A stretch of DNA of 64,000 nucleotides from Euwallacea fornicatus (taxonomy: Eukaryota; Arthropoda; Insecta; Coleoptera; Curculionidae), in assembly GCF_040115645.1 (NCBI RefSeq), contig NW_027096063.1:1-64000 (forward strand), written 5' to 3'. The translations under genes were made by a program, and so were the position numbers. Below are positions 1 to 11,171 of the stretch, piece after piece. The notes under the pieces were generated by a model. It did not search any database and was not told where the DNA came from. It saw nothing but the letters and a program-made list of their open reading frames with translations. Numbering within the stretch: the stretch's first letter is position 1; every line of letters starts with the position of its first letter.

Positions 1-1936
1 TAGCGGTCACCCTTCCCTTTGGTTGCCCGCGAGGGCGCGGACTTAGAGCCTTATTGACTCCTCCCCCACAACTTGGACCTCCCGCACTGTGACCATCCGC
101 GTCGCAGAGGGGGCAGTACCGGAAGTTTTTACACTCCACGGCCTTGTGCCCCTCCTTGGCGCATCTGGCGCACAGGCGTGTCCTGTCCACGCCCTCGCAC
201 GCACTAGCCTTATGGCCAGCTCCCCAACACCGGTAGCAGCGCCCGGAGTCCCTCAGCTCCCTGAGTCGGCATCTGCTGATGCCAACCCGGACCTCGGCGA
301 CCTTCCGGACCCTGCCCACCGTTTCATCCCCCCCACTGATCCGGAAGGTGGCGGTTTGGCAGCCTCCGAAGCTTTTGCGCAGACCGACCATTTTTACTGG
401 TTCGGCGCAAGCGCGGCCGCGGAAGCTACCGCCTCTACCACCTCCTCTTCCGTTGCAATGGCATCCAAGCCCGCCACCTGAAAAGTGACGGACTTGGACC
501 CAAGCCCGGTACGAGTCCGCCCCGCCCCCAACCCGCGGTCGAGGATTGAGCGGATCTCTTCTCCCTCCTTTTCCCCCCTTTCGGCAGTACCAGGAGGAGC
601 TCGCCTTTGCGGGTCTCCCTGACACTGCCGATTTCAACACGTGTCCCACTCTCGGACACGAGCTGACGCACCCGTTTTAGGGTGTCGCTATAGGTGGTGC
701 CCTCCTCTTTTGAGATGAACACCACCTCTTCGTCCCTCCTGCCCCAGCCCCTTGGGGCGGGCGCAGGAGGAACGGCTCCTCTCTCTACTTTCCCCATATA
801 TATAATGACCCTTGGGGCGTCATCCCGATCCATGGCCGCGATTTCCGCGACCCGGCGAAAGTCCCAGGGGTTGGCCCCAGGGACCATCGGGATAACGACC
901 CGGGTCCTCCCCTCTGCACTCATGGAGTCGAAAAGTTCCCGGATTGCTCCGAGAACTTCCGAGGGCTCGTGCTCCTCAATTCCTTGAAGAACACGAACCG
1001 CTCCAGAGTCTCAAGTTTCCCCCCTCTGCGCATGGTGCAAGCCTGGCGCAGAAAGGGAATCCTTCCCTCCCATTCCCCCACACTCCTCGTCGTCCAGCTC
1101 TCCCAGTTCCGGAAAAAGTTGTAAAACCTTCTCCCTGAGAGGGCTGGACCCCGCCCCCACAATGACACCGAGGTCCGCCCCGTACCCGTGTTTAAACGGG
1201 TCCCCCTGGCAGACCTCGGTGGCAGTGTACATCCCCGACTCCCACCGCTCCTTAAGGCGCATCGGTCAGCCTGTCATCTCTGACAAGCTGCCCGATTCGG
1301 CGCCGTTGGAGTTCCCCCCGTATTTGCTCCTCTGTCTCGGTTTGGCATCCGACCGAGACAGAAGAGCAGACTCTCCCCTCTTTCCCCTTTAACCCGTCAG
1401 TCAGTCCGTCTGTTTGCGTGTCCGCATCCAGAGTCAGTATGTCCGCTCGCTCGTAGCGGTGCTCGTCAAGCCATTGCTTGACGATGCTCCGCCGAACACG
1501 TCTGTCTGTCTGCGCAATCTCAACGCAATATCTTTGATATCGCGCTGAGTATTGCGCTCAATTCTCCCTTCGAGCTCAGTGACTAGCCTCACCATCTGGC
1601 CAATGGCCTCGACGATGACGAAAGCCTCCGAGCTCTCTTTCCTTTTGTACGCCCCTCCTCCTGAGAGAAGAGACGTATCACCCACCTTGCGTTTCGTCCC
1701 GTCAATCCCGTCGTCAATGTCACCTCATCTTCCTCATCTCTGCGCACGCAGAAGTAGCCCATGGAAGGGTCCGAAGGACGCCTGTCCATGAGCAGCCCCC
1801 GTGCTCGAATTGCGCGTTTGTGCCCCCCCCCAGAATCCATGGGAGCAGCGCCGGCCACCGGGGCTCTCACCCGGTCGGAGCCGGCGACGGGATTTGTACC
1901 CGCCTGGGGTACAAGTTTTTCGTCGGCGCTCATCAT
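1..1936 (-). pseudogene. Element A ORF1 (Gag-like zinc-knuckle protein), broken and partial
   Basis: This is a Gag-like RNA-binding ORF1, expected to package element RNA. The likely start is ATG at 1936, just after the 5' ribozyme-like RNA. The protein opens with the VPQAG...SDRV...MDSGGG segment shared with D and G. Coding similarity then hops between frames: a YKRKESSEAF block near 1600 like H and D, a block near 1160-1260 like G, and an EGRTRVV...GTTYSDTLKRVRQ block at about 435-923 also like G. CCHC knuckles of the form CYRCWGAGH...C and CARCAKEGH...C are readable at about 100-260. At least four frameshifts are needed, so it is inactive as it stands. The C-terminus lies beyond the window edge. 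Confidence 0.8.
1828..1909 (-). other. Structured RNA at start of ORF1 (element A copy)
   Basis: Sense RNA folds by eye as an outer CCCCAG/CUGGGG pair, a hairpin GGCGGG/CCCGUC, and a second stem CGCCGGC/GCCGGCG (perfect here) enclosing ACCGGG/CCCGGU. D and G carry the same arrangement with compensatory changes. It overlaps the codons of the conserved VPQAG...MDSGGG segment. Confidence 0.55.
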
Positions 1937-1942
1937 GTTTTT

Positions 1943-2064
1943 GTGTCTCTCTTTGTTTTACGGCTCCCCAGCTCACCGACTTCTCCCGTTCCCGGAAAAA
2001 GTCGGAGATCCGACGGCCGCACTAAGCCCCCCCACCACGACAAGGTGGAGACACCACGGGGGGG
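1943..2064 (-). ncRNA. Element A 5'-terminal HDV-like ribozyme candidate
   Basis: Read on the sense (minus) strand from 2064: a C run (P1), GUGUCUC (P2), CACC, a 7-nt loop UUGUCGU, GGUG (P3), a G run closing P1, a variable hairpin with CCGACUU/AAGUCGG (P4), then CAAAG-A (J4/2) and GAGACAC closing P2. The order P1, P2, P3, P1', P4, P2' is the HDV double-pseudoknot topology. Such ribozymes are known at the 5' ends of R2 and other non-LTR elements. Cleavage is inferred, not shown. Confidence 0.65.
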
Positions 2065-3328
2065 AACCTGAACTAAACCTGAACTAACCTGAACTAACCT
2101 GAACTAACCTGAACTAACCTGAACTAACCTGAACTAACCTGAACTAACCTGAACTAACCTGAACTAACCTGAACTAACCTGAACTAACCTGAACTAACCT
2201 GAACTAACCTGAACTAACCTGAACTAACCTGAACTAACCTGAACTAACCTGAACTAACCTGAACTAACCTGAACTAACCTGAACTAACCTGAACTAACCT
2301 GAACTAACCTGAACTAACCTGAACTAACCTGAACTAACCTGAACTAACCTGAACTAACCTGAACTAACCTGAACTAACCTGAACTAACCTGAACTAACCT
2401 GAACTAACCTGAACTAACCTGAACTAACCTGAACTAACCTGAACTAACCTGAACTAACCTGAACTAACCTGAACTAACCTGAACTAACCTGAACTAACCT
2501 GAACTAACCTGAACTAACCTGAACTAACCTGAACTAACCTGAACTAACCTGAACTAACCTGAACTAACCTGAACTAACCTGAACTAACCTGAACTAACCT
2601 GAACTAACCTGAACTAACCTGAACTAACCTGAACTAACCTGAACTAACCTGAACTAACCTGAACTAACCTGAACTAACCTGAACTAACCTGAACTAACCT
2701 GAACTAACCTGAACTAACCTGAACTAACCTGAACTAACCTGAACTAACCTGAACTAACCTGAACTAACCTGAACTAACCTGAACTAACCTGAACTAACCT
2801 GAACTAACCTGAACTAACCTGAACTAACCTGAACTAACCTGAACTAACCTGAACTAACCTGAACTAACCTGAACTAACCTGAACTAACCTGAACTAACCT
2901 GAACTAACCTGAACTAACCTGAACTAACCTGAACTAAACCTGAACTAACCTGAACTAACCTGAACTAACCTGAACTAACCTGAACTAACCTGAACTAACC
3001 TGAACTAACCTGAACTAACCTGAACTAACCTGAACTAACCTGAACTAACCTGAACTAACCTGAACTAACCTGAACTAACCTGAACTAACCTGAACTAACC
3101 TGAACTAACCTGAACTAACCTGAACTAACCTGAACTAACCTGAACTAACCTGAACTAACCTGAACTAACCTGAACTAACCTGAACTAACCTGAACTAACC
3201 TGAACTAACCTGAACTAACCTGAACTAACCTGAACTAACCTGAACTAACCTGAACTAACCTGAACTAACCTGAACTAACCTGAACTAACCTGAACTAACC
3301 TGAACTAACCTGAACTAACCTGAACTAA

Positions 3329-3330
<2 letters not shown>
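2065..3330. repeat. Telomeric 10-bp repeat tract, 1.27 kb
   Basis: About 126 nearly perfect tandem copies of CCTGAACTAA (G-rich strand TTAGTTCAGG). Two units carry an extra A (near 2075 and 2934). It is the longest and leftmost tract. No gene is present. Confidence 0.9.
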
Positions 3331-3368
<38 letters not shown>

Positions 3369-3530
3369 TTGGCGGGGAGAAAAACCTTCATAGGTACCCG
3401 ATCTGGTGGTCTGGCGATCGGGTTATGTGGGATTCATCCTCCTCTTCCTGAGAAGAAGAAGACGCCTACCCACTAAAAACCTCCCCTCTTCTTCGCACTG
3501 CTCGTCCGGTACCGCCGTCATGGCATTCCT
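3331..3530 (-). promoter_or_regulatory. Element B poly(A) and conserved 3' UTR RNA
   Basis: A T run on + is followed by the conserved tail: hairpin CCCGATC (3397-3403) / GATCGGG (3416-3422) with a 12-nt loop TGGTGGTCTGGC, then GTGGGATTC and CTACCCACTAAAA boxes flanking a variable hairpin. The A-T pair in the stem replaces the G-C pair seen in other copies. Confidence 0.75.
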
Positions 3531-6500
3531 TCAGACGAGTGGCGGCTTGTCCTGTCCTTTGCGGAGGCGGTCATCATCGACGTCTGATCGATTATTTTTC
3601 CAATCGTCAGTGTCGGGTTTTTTCTTCCGCCTGCTATTGTCGGGGGGATCTTGTTCAGATTGTTCCCTTTCCTTCTTCCGTCTCCTTTCGTGCTCGCACT
3701 TTTCTGCCATTATGGCGTGCAGCATCTCGGTGACGATCTTCCAGTTCTCCTCATCTTTAAGAAGCAGTTCGGCCACATTTTCCTTTGTTACATTGGTTCC
3801 GCACTTCTGTTTCGCGGATTCTCTATGGTTTTCGAATTGTTTACATTCGAAAACCGTGTGCTCCGGATTGTCTGTGTTTGTACAGAACCAACATTCGTCG
3901 TCGTCGGCCTTGCCTATCTTCTTCAGATATGTGGCCGAACGACCCGTGTCCGCTCATGGCTTGAGTGACGTAATGGCTCATGTTTCCATACTTCCTCGTG
4001 CTCCACGCTTTGACGTCTTTCACGAACGGTTTTGCGTGTCCCTGGTATCGGTCCCACCTACGTTGCCAGCTTTCATATGTTTTTTCTCTGCTTCTTTTTT
4101 AGCCTCCGGTCCTCGCTGCTGTACCGTTGTTCTTTCTTCCACCAGCAGATCCAAGGGTGGCATTCCTGCTAGGGTCTCAGCGGACTCCAGCGAGATCGTT
4201 CTGTACGCTTGAATCGCACCGATCGCGAGTCTCCTGTTTATCCTACTCAGCATACCCGAGTAGGTTTTCTTCTTCATTACGTGTCCCCATATCGGTGCTG
4301 CGTACAAAACCGTAGACAGTGCCACCGATGCCAAGAGTTTCTTTCTTGTCGCGGCGTTGCCGCTCCCTCCTGTGTGTGGCATCAGACCGACCAGGGCGTT
4401 GATTGTCCTGTGCGTCTTTTCCGTCACTTTCCGGACGTGCACGCCGAAGTTCGCATCTCTTCCGAAGTACACTCCGAGTATTTTCACGTGTTCTCGACTT
4501 CGAACGGTTTCTCCGTCAATTTTGAAGGAGAATTTTTTGATTTTCCTTCTTCCGGCCAATAGGACCATCTCCGTTTTTGTTTGGCCACCCTCAGTCCCTT
4601 TTCCTCCATGTTTTTGACGATTCTGCTTACCGACTGTTCGATTCGCCCATGCAATGTGTTGCGGTTTTTCCCTCTCACCACTATTGACAGATCGTCTGCG
4701 TACGCTACCAGTTCCGTTCCTGGTGCGACTCTGGTCCTGAGGATGTCGTCGTAATAGACGTTCCACAGCGTCGGGCCCAATACCGATCCCTGTGGCACGC
4801 CGCAGCTCACTTCGTGTATCTTGCCATCTTCCGTCACTATCTTACGATCTTCCAAGTAAGATTTCACCAGGTTTATCAGTCGTCGACTGATTTTTTTCCT
4901 TTCCAAGGCGGCCACTATGCCGTCCCAAGGTGCCGAATTGAAGGCGTTCTCGATGTCCAAACAGACCATCGCGCAGAAATCTCTGTCTTTTACGCACTTC
5001 TTATTCACATCTTCGGTGATTTTCTTGATTTTCATCATGGCGTCCACGGTCGATTTCCCCTTTGCGGAAGCCGAACTGCCGATCCGAGATCAAGTCGTTA
5101 TCCTCCAGTTCCTTTTGTAGTCTTTCACAGATGATTTTCTCGAAGACTTTCCCTATCGTGTTTATCAGACATATCGGTCTGTATTTCTTGACGTTTCCAT
5201 CGTCTCCGTCCTTCCTCGGTTTTTCGATAAGGACCAGTTTGGCTATTTTCCAAGGTTCGGGAAAGTTTTCCTCCTTGAAAACTTTGTCGTACAGTCCCAG
5301 AAGGAAGTTTTTGTGCTCCTTGGCGACTGTCAGGAAAATTTCAGTCGTTATTCCGTCCGGCCCTGGCGCCTTCTTTCGATTGACGTTCCCCAGGGCCCGC
5401 TCCAATTCTGAAATGACGATTTCTGCACGATCAGTGCGTTTACCGTCATTTTCCACTTGCTTCTCCCTTTCCCATTGTATTTTAGGCCGTCTCGGGAAGA
5501 GTGCCTCTATCTGTCTGTTTATCTCTTCTACAGACTGGATCCTAAAACGTCCTATCTTCAGCCGTTTCGTGGCTATTTGAACGCCTTTCCCCAGACGTCA
5601 TCCTCCAATTCCGCGCAGAGTTCCTTCCATTTCTGCGTTTTGTTTTTTCCTATTTCCCGTCTTAGTTCTTTCTTGCGGGTCTTGTACTCCTCGACGGCCC
5701 GCTCGATGGCTAGCCTTCCTTTTTGTTTGTCAGCGTTATTATCTCGCTTGCTGATCTTTGACTTAATTCGGGCGAGCTTTCTCTTCGCCCGAACGCAGTC
5801 CTCTCTCTTTTTCCTGATCGTTTCCGACCACCAATAGACGGGAGGGGGATGTTTCCTTCCCTTGGCACCTCCTCCCAGGTGTTTGTCGCAGAGTTGCGTG
5901 ATTTTTCCAGTCACCTCTGCTACCGTTTCATTGTCATATTGTTGACCGAACAGATGCGGTACCGCTTCTTCGAATCTTATTCTGTTCCTATCGGTCAGCA
6001 CCCATCTTTTTCCGAATTTTCCCTCGTTGTCCCCCTCCTCTATCGTGTCACTTCCTTGTATCATGACTACGTCATATCGGATGGATCGGTGATCACTATG
6101 ATTTTCCATATCCTCCAGAACCTTCCAGTTCTCGACTCGGTTTCCTAATTTGTTGTTTCCTAGGGTGATGTCCACTATTGATGTGCCCGTTTTCCTGACG
6201 AACGTCGGTGCATTTCCTTCATTGTAAACAATCAAGTCGTTCGAGTATATCCAATTTTCCAGGATTACTCCTCTTGCATTTGACATCGTCGTCGTCGATC
6301 CTATTACGGGCGTCTTGGCATTCAGATCCCCCCCTATGAGTATCCTTTTATTCCTATGCATCTTGATATGCGTCGATATCTCATCCAGCAACGAGGCGAA
6401 TCCTGGGTCCGTCCCGTTCGGGGAAAAATAACACGACAGCAGCATCACATTCTGTGTGATTACGTACGTAAAACCAGAGTTCGTATGTTTGGAGTCGACG

Positions 6501-6739
6501 AGTTTTATGTTTCTCAACTTGATGAAGCAGTCTCTCGCGTCGTCCTCGACGTCGAGATTGTCCAATTTCCGATTCTGCTCGCATCCTATTACTGCGTCTA
6601 TTTTTTCGTCCTCCATGTATTTGTCCATGAGGTCGTGTGCAGTTCGACTTCGATTGAAGTTTAACTGCACGACTTTCAGGACTCTGTTTCCATCTCTTCG
6701 AGCTCGTTGGTTCGTCGTTACTATGGTGTCGTGCTGCAT
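3531..6739 (-). pseudogene. Element B ORF2 (APE endonuclease-reverse transcriptase), frameshifted
   Basis: Starts at ATG 6739, ten bases after the ORF1 stop, with TAATG directly at the start. The first frame (to 5573) carries the endonuclease: VIGCEQN with its Glu, GGDLNAKT and HSDHRSIR. Reverse-transcriptase motifs follow in other frames: PGPDGI, YRPICLINTIGK, RQFGFRKG, DIENAFNSAPW, GVPQGSVLGP, YADDLS (near 4690). The C-terminal tail contains AEKCEHERRRKKE. Breaks lie near 5580, 5040, 4560, 4020 and 3840-3950, judged against near-identical copy K. It is nonfunctional unless complemented in trans. Confidence 0.85.
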
Positions 6740-6749
6740 TACGTGTTAT

Positions 6750-8738
6750 TTAGCGCTGTCTGGTCTTAAGAGTCCTCCTCCATTCCTGCACGGCGTTCTT
6801 GTACTCCGGGCATTGGACGCTTTGGGCCTTGTGGTCCACGTTGTCATTATTTCCCCCTTCCTTGTAGCAGGCGTAACATTTTGGGGGGTTTTGACAATTC
6901 TTTGCCTGATGTCCTTTTTCGGAACAGTTCAGGCATTTTCCCTCCATTGTGTCTTTCACCGTGCATTTCTTCGAGCTATGCCCGTATCTGCTACATTTGT
7001 AGCATCTAAGTGGGGAATCCGCTTCTTCCACCCTGCATTTGGACCACCCCACTCTTATGTGACCCTTTGTGAGGATCTTGTTGGCCGCCTCTATGGGCAA
7101 TCTCACAAAGGCGTGTTTTAAACCGGCCCTGTTTGATTTTTTGGCCAATCCGATTTTGACGTCCCTGGCCACTTCTACGTTGCCAGCCACATTTAGGGCT
7201 TGCACGATCTCCGTTTCTTCAACGCTCTCGTCCAGATCTCTGACGAATATCGTTTTGGACCTGGTGACGAGTTCGGACTCGCCGACCTCTTTGGTCTTTT
7301 CCTTGATGAGGTCCAGGAATTTATTTTTCCCTTCATCCTTGCCCTCGATTCCAACTTGGATCACGCCTTCTTTGTTGGTTCTGAGGCTCTTAACCTTAAC
7401 CCCGACTTCTTCCAAGTTTATCTCGCTCTTTAGCGTTTTCACAACTTTGGCGTAATCTTGTCCCGCCTGCAGTTTAATTTTAATTGTGTCTGTTCTTTTC
7501 TTATTAGCCCAGACGCCTCGTTGCCGTTTTTCCTCCATAATTTTCGCCTCGTTGTCATCCACCTGCATAGGCGTTCCTTGCCCAGCGGTGGCGGCGAAAG
7601 TTTTCTTTTCTGTTTTGCCCTTTCTTGTGGGCACTCCGAAGATGCACACGTCCTCGGTTTCGTTCCTGTAAAGGAACTCGAGTAGCCTCCTAGCTCCGAC
7701 GGTGGTGCCTGACTTCGTTGTTGCGATAGCCAGCTTTTTCCTGCCCGATTCTCGAGCTTTCGCTTGAATTTTGGACAGAACTTCCACCATGTCCTCCGTT
7801 TTCTTCTCGCCGACGCTGTCATGCGAGATTTTTGCCAGGAAAATGTATCTGTCTACATTCTTCCCAGTATCGTTGGAGTCCTCGCAGATTAATGTGTCCT
7901 GTTGCTTCAGGACATACAACTTTTTCGGCTCCATGCCGTTCTTGTTAATCAACTTGGCCAGTTGATTGTTAGTTTCCGCCAGTTCCTGCATCAATTTACT
8001 GGATTCAGAGTTCTCAACGTCGCTTATCACGACGATGTCTCTGTCTTCCTGCTCCAAGATACTACCTTTTTCCGTGGAAGTTCTCCGATAACTTTCCGTA
8101 GGCCATGCCATTGTTACCAATTCGTGCAATTGGTCAATGTCCTTTATCTCGGCCTTTTCCATTACAGCCGCAATCTTGGCGGCTCTTGTTCGTTCCTCTT
8201 CAGAAGTGGGGAAGTCAGTCTGTGTCCCCACCGTGGTGGTCTCTTTAGCCATCCCAGCAGTGGACAAAGCTTCCACTTGTACGGTTTGGCAACCAATTTC
8301 CTCTTTCGTGGTGCCCCCCTTGATCCCGTCCAATAGGGCCCATATCTCTTCGGTGTTAATCCCCGCTGACTTCGCTTTCAACTTGGCAACACCGTCCTTA
8401 ATCTCCTTTTTTGTGTTCACATTTTGTGCCACAAGTCTAGCGATCTCCGATACGGATCTATCTATGGATTTGATTGCTCGTTTTAATCGTCTTAGCCGGG
8501 ATTTCTGTTCCAAAATCCCGTCGTTTTCATCGATGTTTGCGATGTTTGCGCCCATTATTGGAGACCGTGCGCCTTCCGTTCTCCTTCTTTTTCCGTACGT
8601 CTTGCTTTCCTCCCAGCAAGGGTCAAGTCTGGGGGAAGTCGGTACTTCCCTCATCATTTCTTCGTCCTGTAGTACTGGTGTTGTTGCCAGCATCTTCAGG
8701 AAGTCCGTTTCGTCCTCCTCTACGGACTTCCTCTCCAT
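6750..8738 (-). CDS. Element B ORF1, Gag-like protein with CCHC knuckles (662 aa)
   Basis: An intact minus-strand frame from ATG 8738 (MERKSVEED). In order: an acidic, charged N-terminus; a helical stretch near residues 80-150; the block SILEQEDRDIVVISD near 228-242, shared by F, I, J and K; ATTKSGTTVGARRLLEFLYR near 345; and TIFVRDLDES...HAFVRLPIEAA...GHIRVGWSKCRVEEADSP directly before the knuckles. Two canonical CX2CX4HX4C knuckles (CYKCSRYGHSSKKC, CLNCSEKGHQAKNC) and one irregular CX2C...H...C follow. R1-clade ORF1 proteins bind element RNA and localise the RNP, to telomeres in SART and TRAS; that role is inferred here. Confidence 0.85.
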   Translation of the reverse strand: MERKSVEEDETDFLKMLATTPVLQDEEMMREVPTSPRLDPCWEESKTYGKRRRTEGARSPIMGANIANIDENDGILEQKSRLRRLKRAIKSIDRSVSEIARLVAQNVNTKKEIKDGVAKLKAKSAGINTEEIWALLDGIKGGTTKEEIGCQTVQVEALSTAGMAKETTTVGTQTDFPTSEEERTRAAKIAAVMEKAEIKDIDQLHELVTMAWPTESYRRTSTEKGSILEQEDRDIVVISDVENSESSKLMQELAETNNQLAKLINKNGMEPKKLYVLKQQDTLICEDSNDTGKNVDRYIFLAKISHDSVGEKKTEDMVEVLSKIQAKARESGRKKLAIATTKSGTTVGARRLLEFLYRNETEDVCIFGVPTRKGKTEKKTFAATAGQGTPMQVDDNEAKIMEEKRQRGVWANKKRTDTIKIKLQAGQDYAKVVKTLKSEINLEEVGVKVKSLRTNKEGVIQVGIEGKDEGKNKFLDLIKEKTKEVGESELVTRSKTIFVRDLDESVEETEIVQALNVAGNVEVARDVKIGLAKKSNRAGLKHAFVRLPIEAANKILTKGHIRVGWSKCRVEEADSPLRCYKCSRYGHSSKKCTVKDTMEGKCLNCSEKGHQAKNCQNPPKCYACYKEGGNNDNVDHKAQSVQCPEYKNAVQEWRRTLKTRQR

Positions 8739-9098
8739 GTCCCTATCTGATGCCTAACAATTGGGTGTTGCTAAACCTCCCCAATTTGTCGGACCAGACA
8801 ACAAAGGAATGGTCTATTAGAGACCTAGCGCCCTGTGTGGAAATGAAATGCTTTGTCTGGAAGCAGAAATGGGCAGGTATGTTATGTTACCTGCCCCAGG
8901 CAATGTTCTACCCTACTTCTAACTACGAAGAACTGTGTTTTTTCCAAGTTTCCCTGGAAAATTCACCAATTCGAACCCTCTTTTCGGTACTTACCTGTGT
9001 CTAGATGTTCGCTGTGCTACTGCAGTGGTTTCGCAGACTCTCTATTTATTCGGAGCTCCTGAAGGCACGTCCGCTCGCTGTGAAGGTCCGGTTGAGAC
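8739..9098 (-). promoter_or_regulatory. Element B 5' UTR with conserved hairpin
   Basis: About 360 bases without a gene. A 9-bp inverted repeat GGGCAGGTA (8871-8879) / TACCTGCCC (8888-8896) with an 8-nt loop is also in K, where the pairs vary compatibly with an RNA on the sense strand. A strong 5' splice-site-like CAGGTAAGTA occurs on the sense strand near 8987-8997. No HDV-like fold was found. An internal promoter is expected for this clade but I cannot point to one. Confidence 0.6.
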
Positions 9099-9181
9099 TA
9101 ACCTGAACTAACCTGAACTAACCTGAACTAACCTGAACTAACCTGAACTAACCTGAACTAACCTGAACTAACCTGAACTAA

Positions 9182-9183
<2 letters not shown>
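9099..9183. repeat. Telomeric 10-bp repeat tract, 85 bp
   Basis: About 8.5 copies of TAACCTGAAC between the B 5' end and the C poly(A). Confidence 0.9.
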
Positions 9184-9230
<47 letters not shown>

Positions 9231-9512
9231 GAGGGGAAAATCTTCGAAAGATACCCGGCCTGTTGGACTCTCGACCGGGTTATGTGGGATTCATCCACCC
9301 GTGACGAGGGACACGGGATGAACGCCTACCCACTAAAAACCCCCCCCTCTCCCCGCCACCTTTTAATACCCCCCCCGGAACCGCCAACGTGGGCATTACT
9401 TCGAGTAGGGGGACGAGGAGAAAATTGGCACTGTGCGGCGCTATCCTCCGTGTGGCACTCGCGGTCGCGGACGTCCGCCTTTTGTACCCCGAGCACGATC
9501 ACACGCACTTCG
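9184..9512 (-). promoter_or_regulatory. Element C poly(A) and conserved 3' UTR RNA
   Basis: A 43-nt T run, the longest clean one, then hairpin CCCGGCC (9254-9260) / GACCGGG (9273-9279) with one mismatch, then the GTGGGATTC and CTACCCACTAAAA boxes around a variable hairpin built on ATCCAC.../...GGGAT. Confidence 0.7.
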
Positions 9513-10548
9513 CTACCCCTTGAGTTCGTCCGTGCATTTTGTCCGCATTATCAGTTCGAGGGCGCTCATTGTAGCGTTCCACGACTTTTCACTGTGGGCC
9601 AATAGGTCTGCCACGTTGTCCGCACTAAATGTTGCCACTCCGCATGTGGCCGCGACGCGTGTTCGTATGTCCGTGAATTTGGGACACACGAAAATTGCGT
9701 GGTTCGGATCGTCCGTCCCTCCCGCACAATAGTCACAATCGGCTGTAGTTCTCTTCCCGATGCGCTTGAGATAGCTCCCAAACGCTCCGTGACCGGTTAG
9801 TGCTTGGGTACCATAATATCCCAAGTGTCCCCACTGTCGTGTTGTCCACCACTTCACATTTTTGACGAACACCTTGGTGTGCCCGTTGTAGTTGTCCCAC
9901 CGTTGTTGCCACCTTTCCAGGAGGCGTTGTCTCGCCGTCACTTTTTCCCGGGGATCTTGACCGTGGATTTCGCATCGTTCTAGAATCAGTAGGTCGACCG
10001 GTGGCATCCCGGCCAATGCCTGCGCCGCGATTAATGACACTGTCCGATATGCACATGTGACCAGGATGGCCAGTCGCCTGTTGACCCTCTCAAGTTTGGC
10101 GAGATGTACCTGCCTGGAAACGATGGCCTCGCCCCAGACCGGTGCAGCGTACAGGACCGTGGACATTCCGACCGCCGCCAGGGTCCGCCTTTTGGCGGCA
10201 GAACAACCCCCGATCCTGGGCATGACCCGGCCCAGCCCATTCACCACCCGACTCACTTTGTCACACACATATTGCACGTGAGCTCCGAAGTTTAGGTCTT
10301 TGCCCACGTGCACACCCAGTAACCTAGTCGACGCGGTGCTAACGACGTCCGTTCCCCTCGCTCCGCCGCGTCCTTCCAGTCGGACGGCGAGATGCCGCAC
10401 TTTCCGCCTTCCGGATATGAGAACCATCTCCGTCTTGTGGTCGGCCACGGCGAGACCCATGTCCGTCAGTTTGCGTATTATCGCATTGACCACGACGCCG
10501 GTTTTTTCCTCTAACGAGGTCCGATTCTTCGCTCTTACTACTATTGAC
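9513..10548 (-). pseudogene. Element C ORF2 fragment: RT thumb and C-terminal zinc knuckle
   Basis: An open frame of about 345 codons starting inside the element at the truncation point, with no own start codon (the first usable codon is TTG). It begins at SIVVRAKN, immediately downstream of where YADDL would be. It then shows KTEMVLISGRRK, RLLGVHVGK, GGCSAAKRRTLA, YAAPVWGEA, NRRLAI and ALAGMPPVDLLI, and ends with a knuckle CDYCAGGTDDPNHAIFVC. No stop interrupts it, so the insertion may be fairly recent, but endonuclease, RT palm and ORF1 are missing. Confidence 0.85.
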
Positions 10549-11140
10549 AACCTGAACTAACCTGAACTAACCTGAACTAACCTGAACTAACCTGAACTAA
10601 CCTGAACTAACCTGAACTAACCTGAACTAACCTGAACTAACCTGAACTAACCTGAACTAACCTGAACTAACCTGAACTAACCTGAACTAACCTGAACTAA
10701 CCTGAACTAACCTGAACTAACCTGAACTAACCTGAACTAACCTGAACTAACCTGAACTAACCTGAACTAACCTGAACTAACCTGAACTAACCTGAACTAA
10801 CCTGAACTAACCTGAACTAACCTGAACTAACCTGAACTAACCTGAACTAACCTGAACTAACCTGAACTAACCTGAACTAACCTGAACTAACCTGAACTAA
10901 CCTGAACTAACCTGAACTAACCTGAACTAACCTGAACTAACCTGAACTAACCTGAACTAACCTGAACTAACCTGAACTAACCTGAACTAACCTGAACTAA
11001 CCTGAACTAACCTGAACTAACCTGAACTAACCTGAACTAACCTGAACTAACCTGAACTAACCTGAACTAACCTGAACTAACCTGAACTAACCTGAACTAA
11101 CCTGAACTAACCTGAACTAACCTGAACTAACCTGAACTAA

Positions 11141-11142
<2 letters not shown>
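10549..11142. repeat. Telomeric 10-bp repeat tract, 594 bp
   Basis: About 59 uniform copies of the same 10-mer. No gene. Confidence 0.9.

Positions 11143-11171
<29 letters not shown>

Larger units (their letters stand above)
1..2064 (-). mobile_element. Element A: R1-clade-like telomeric non-LTR retrotransposon, 5' portion
   Basis: The visible part is the 5' end of a minus-strand element: an HDV-like 5' RNA (1943-2064), an ORF1 start near 1936 and a frameshifted ORF1 running off the left window edge. The 5' terminus is a C run (sense) abutting telomeric repeat. The ORF1 pieces resemble those of D, H and G, so A belongs to that ORF1 group. ORF2 and the 3' end lie outside the window. Confidence 0.85.
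3331..9098 (-). mobile_element. Element B: telomeric R1-clade-like non-LTR retrotransposon, full length, ORF2 broken
   Basis: Poly(A) is read as poly-T at 3331-3367. Then come the 3' UTR, broken ORF2 (3531-6739), intact ORF1 (6750-8738) and a 5' UTR ending at GTTGAGAC (9098) against telomeric repeat. Element K is the same subfamily with the same 5' end, so both appear full length. The flanks are GGTTA at 5' and GGTTAG after poly(A). Confidence 0.9.
9184..10548 (-). mobile_element. Element C: 5'-truncated telomeric non-LTR retrotransposon
   Basis: Poly-T 9184-9226, 3' UTR to 9512, then the C-terminal third of an ORF2 that stops abruptly at telomeric repeat (about 10548), inside the reverse transcriptase just after the YADD box. 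This is typical target-primed reverse transcription that did not reach the 5' end. Confidence 0.85.

Noticed and set aside
2065..3330. CRISPR array
   Set aside because: The unit is a 10-bp direct tandem repeat without spacers.
3406..4212. Long plus-strand open frames opposite most ORFs (also near 20000-20680, 27189-28211, 33763-34446)
   Set aside because: They mirror the minus-strand retrotransposon genes, have no recognisable motifs and depend on codon bias of the real strand.
8739..9098. HDV-like ribozyme in the 5' UTRs of B, K, G, I and J
   Set aside because: No consistent P1/P2/P3 arrangement could be drawn at their 5' ends; I and J could lack the extreme 5' end.
9184..9226. Poly-T runs as transcription terminators
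   Set aside because: Each is the complement of an element poly(A) tail at a telomeric junction, and the orientation and position are constant.
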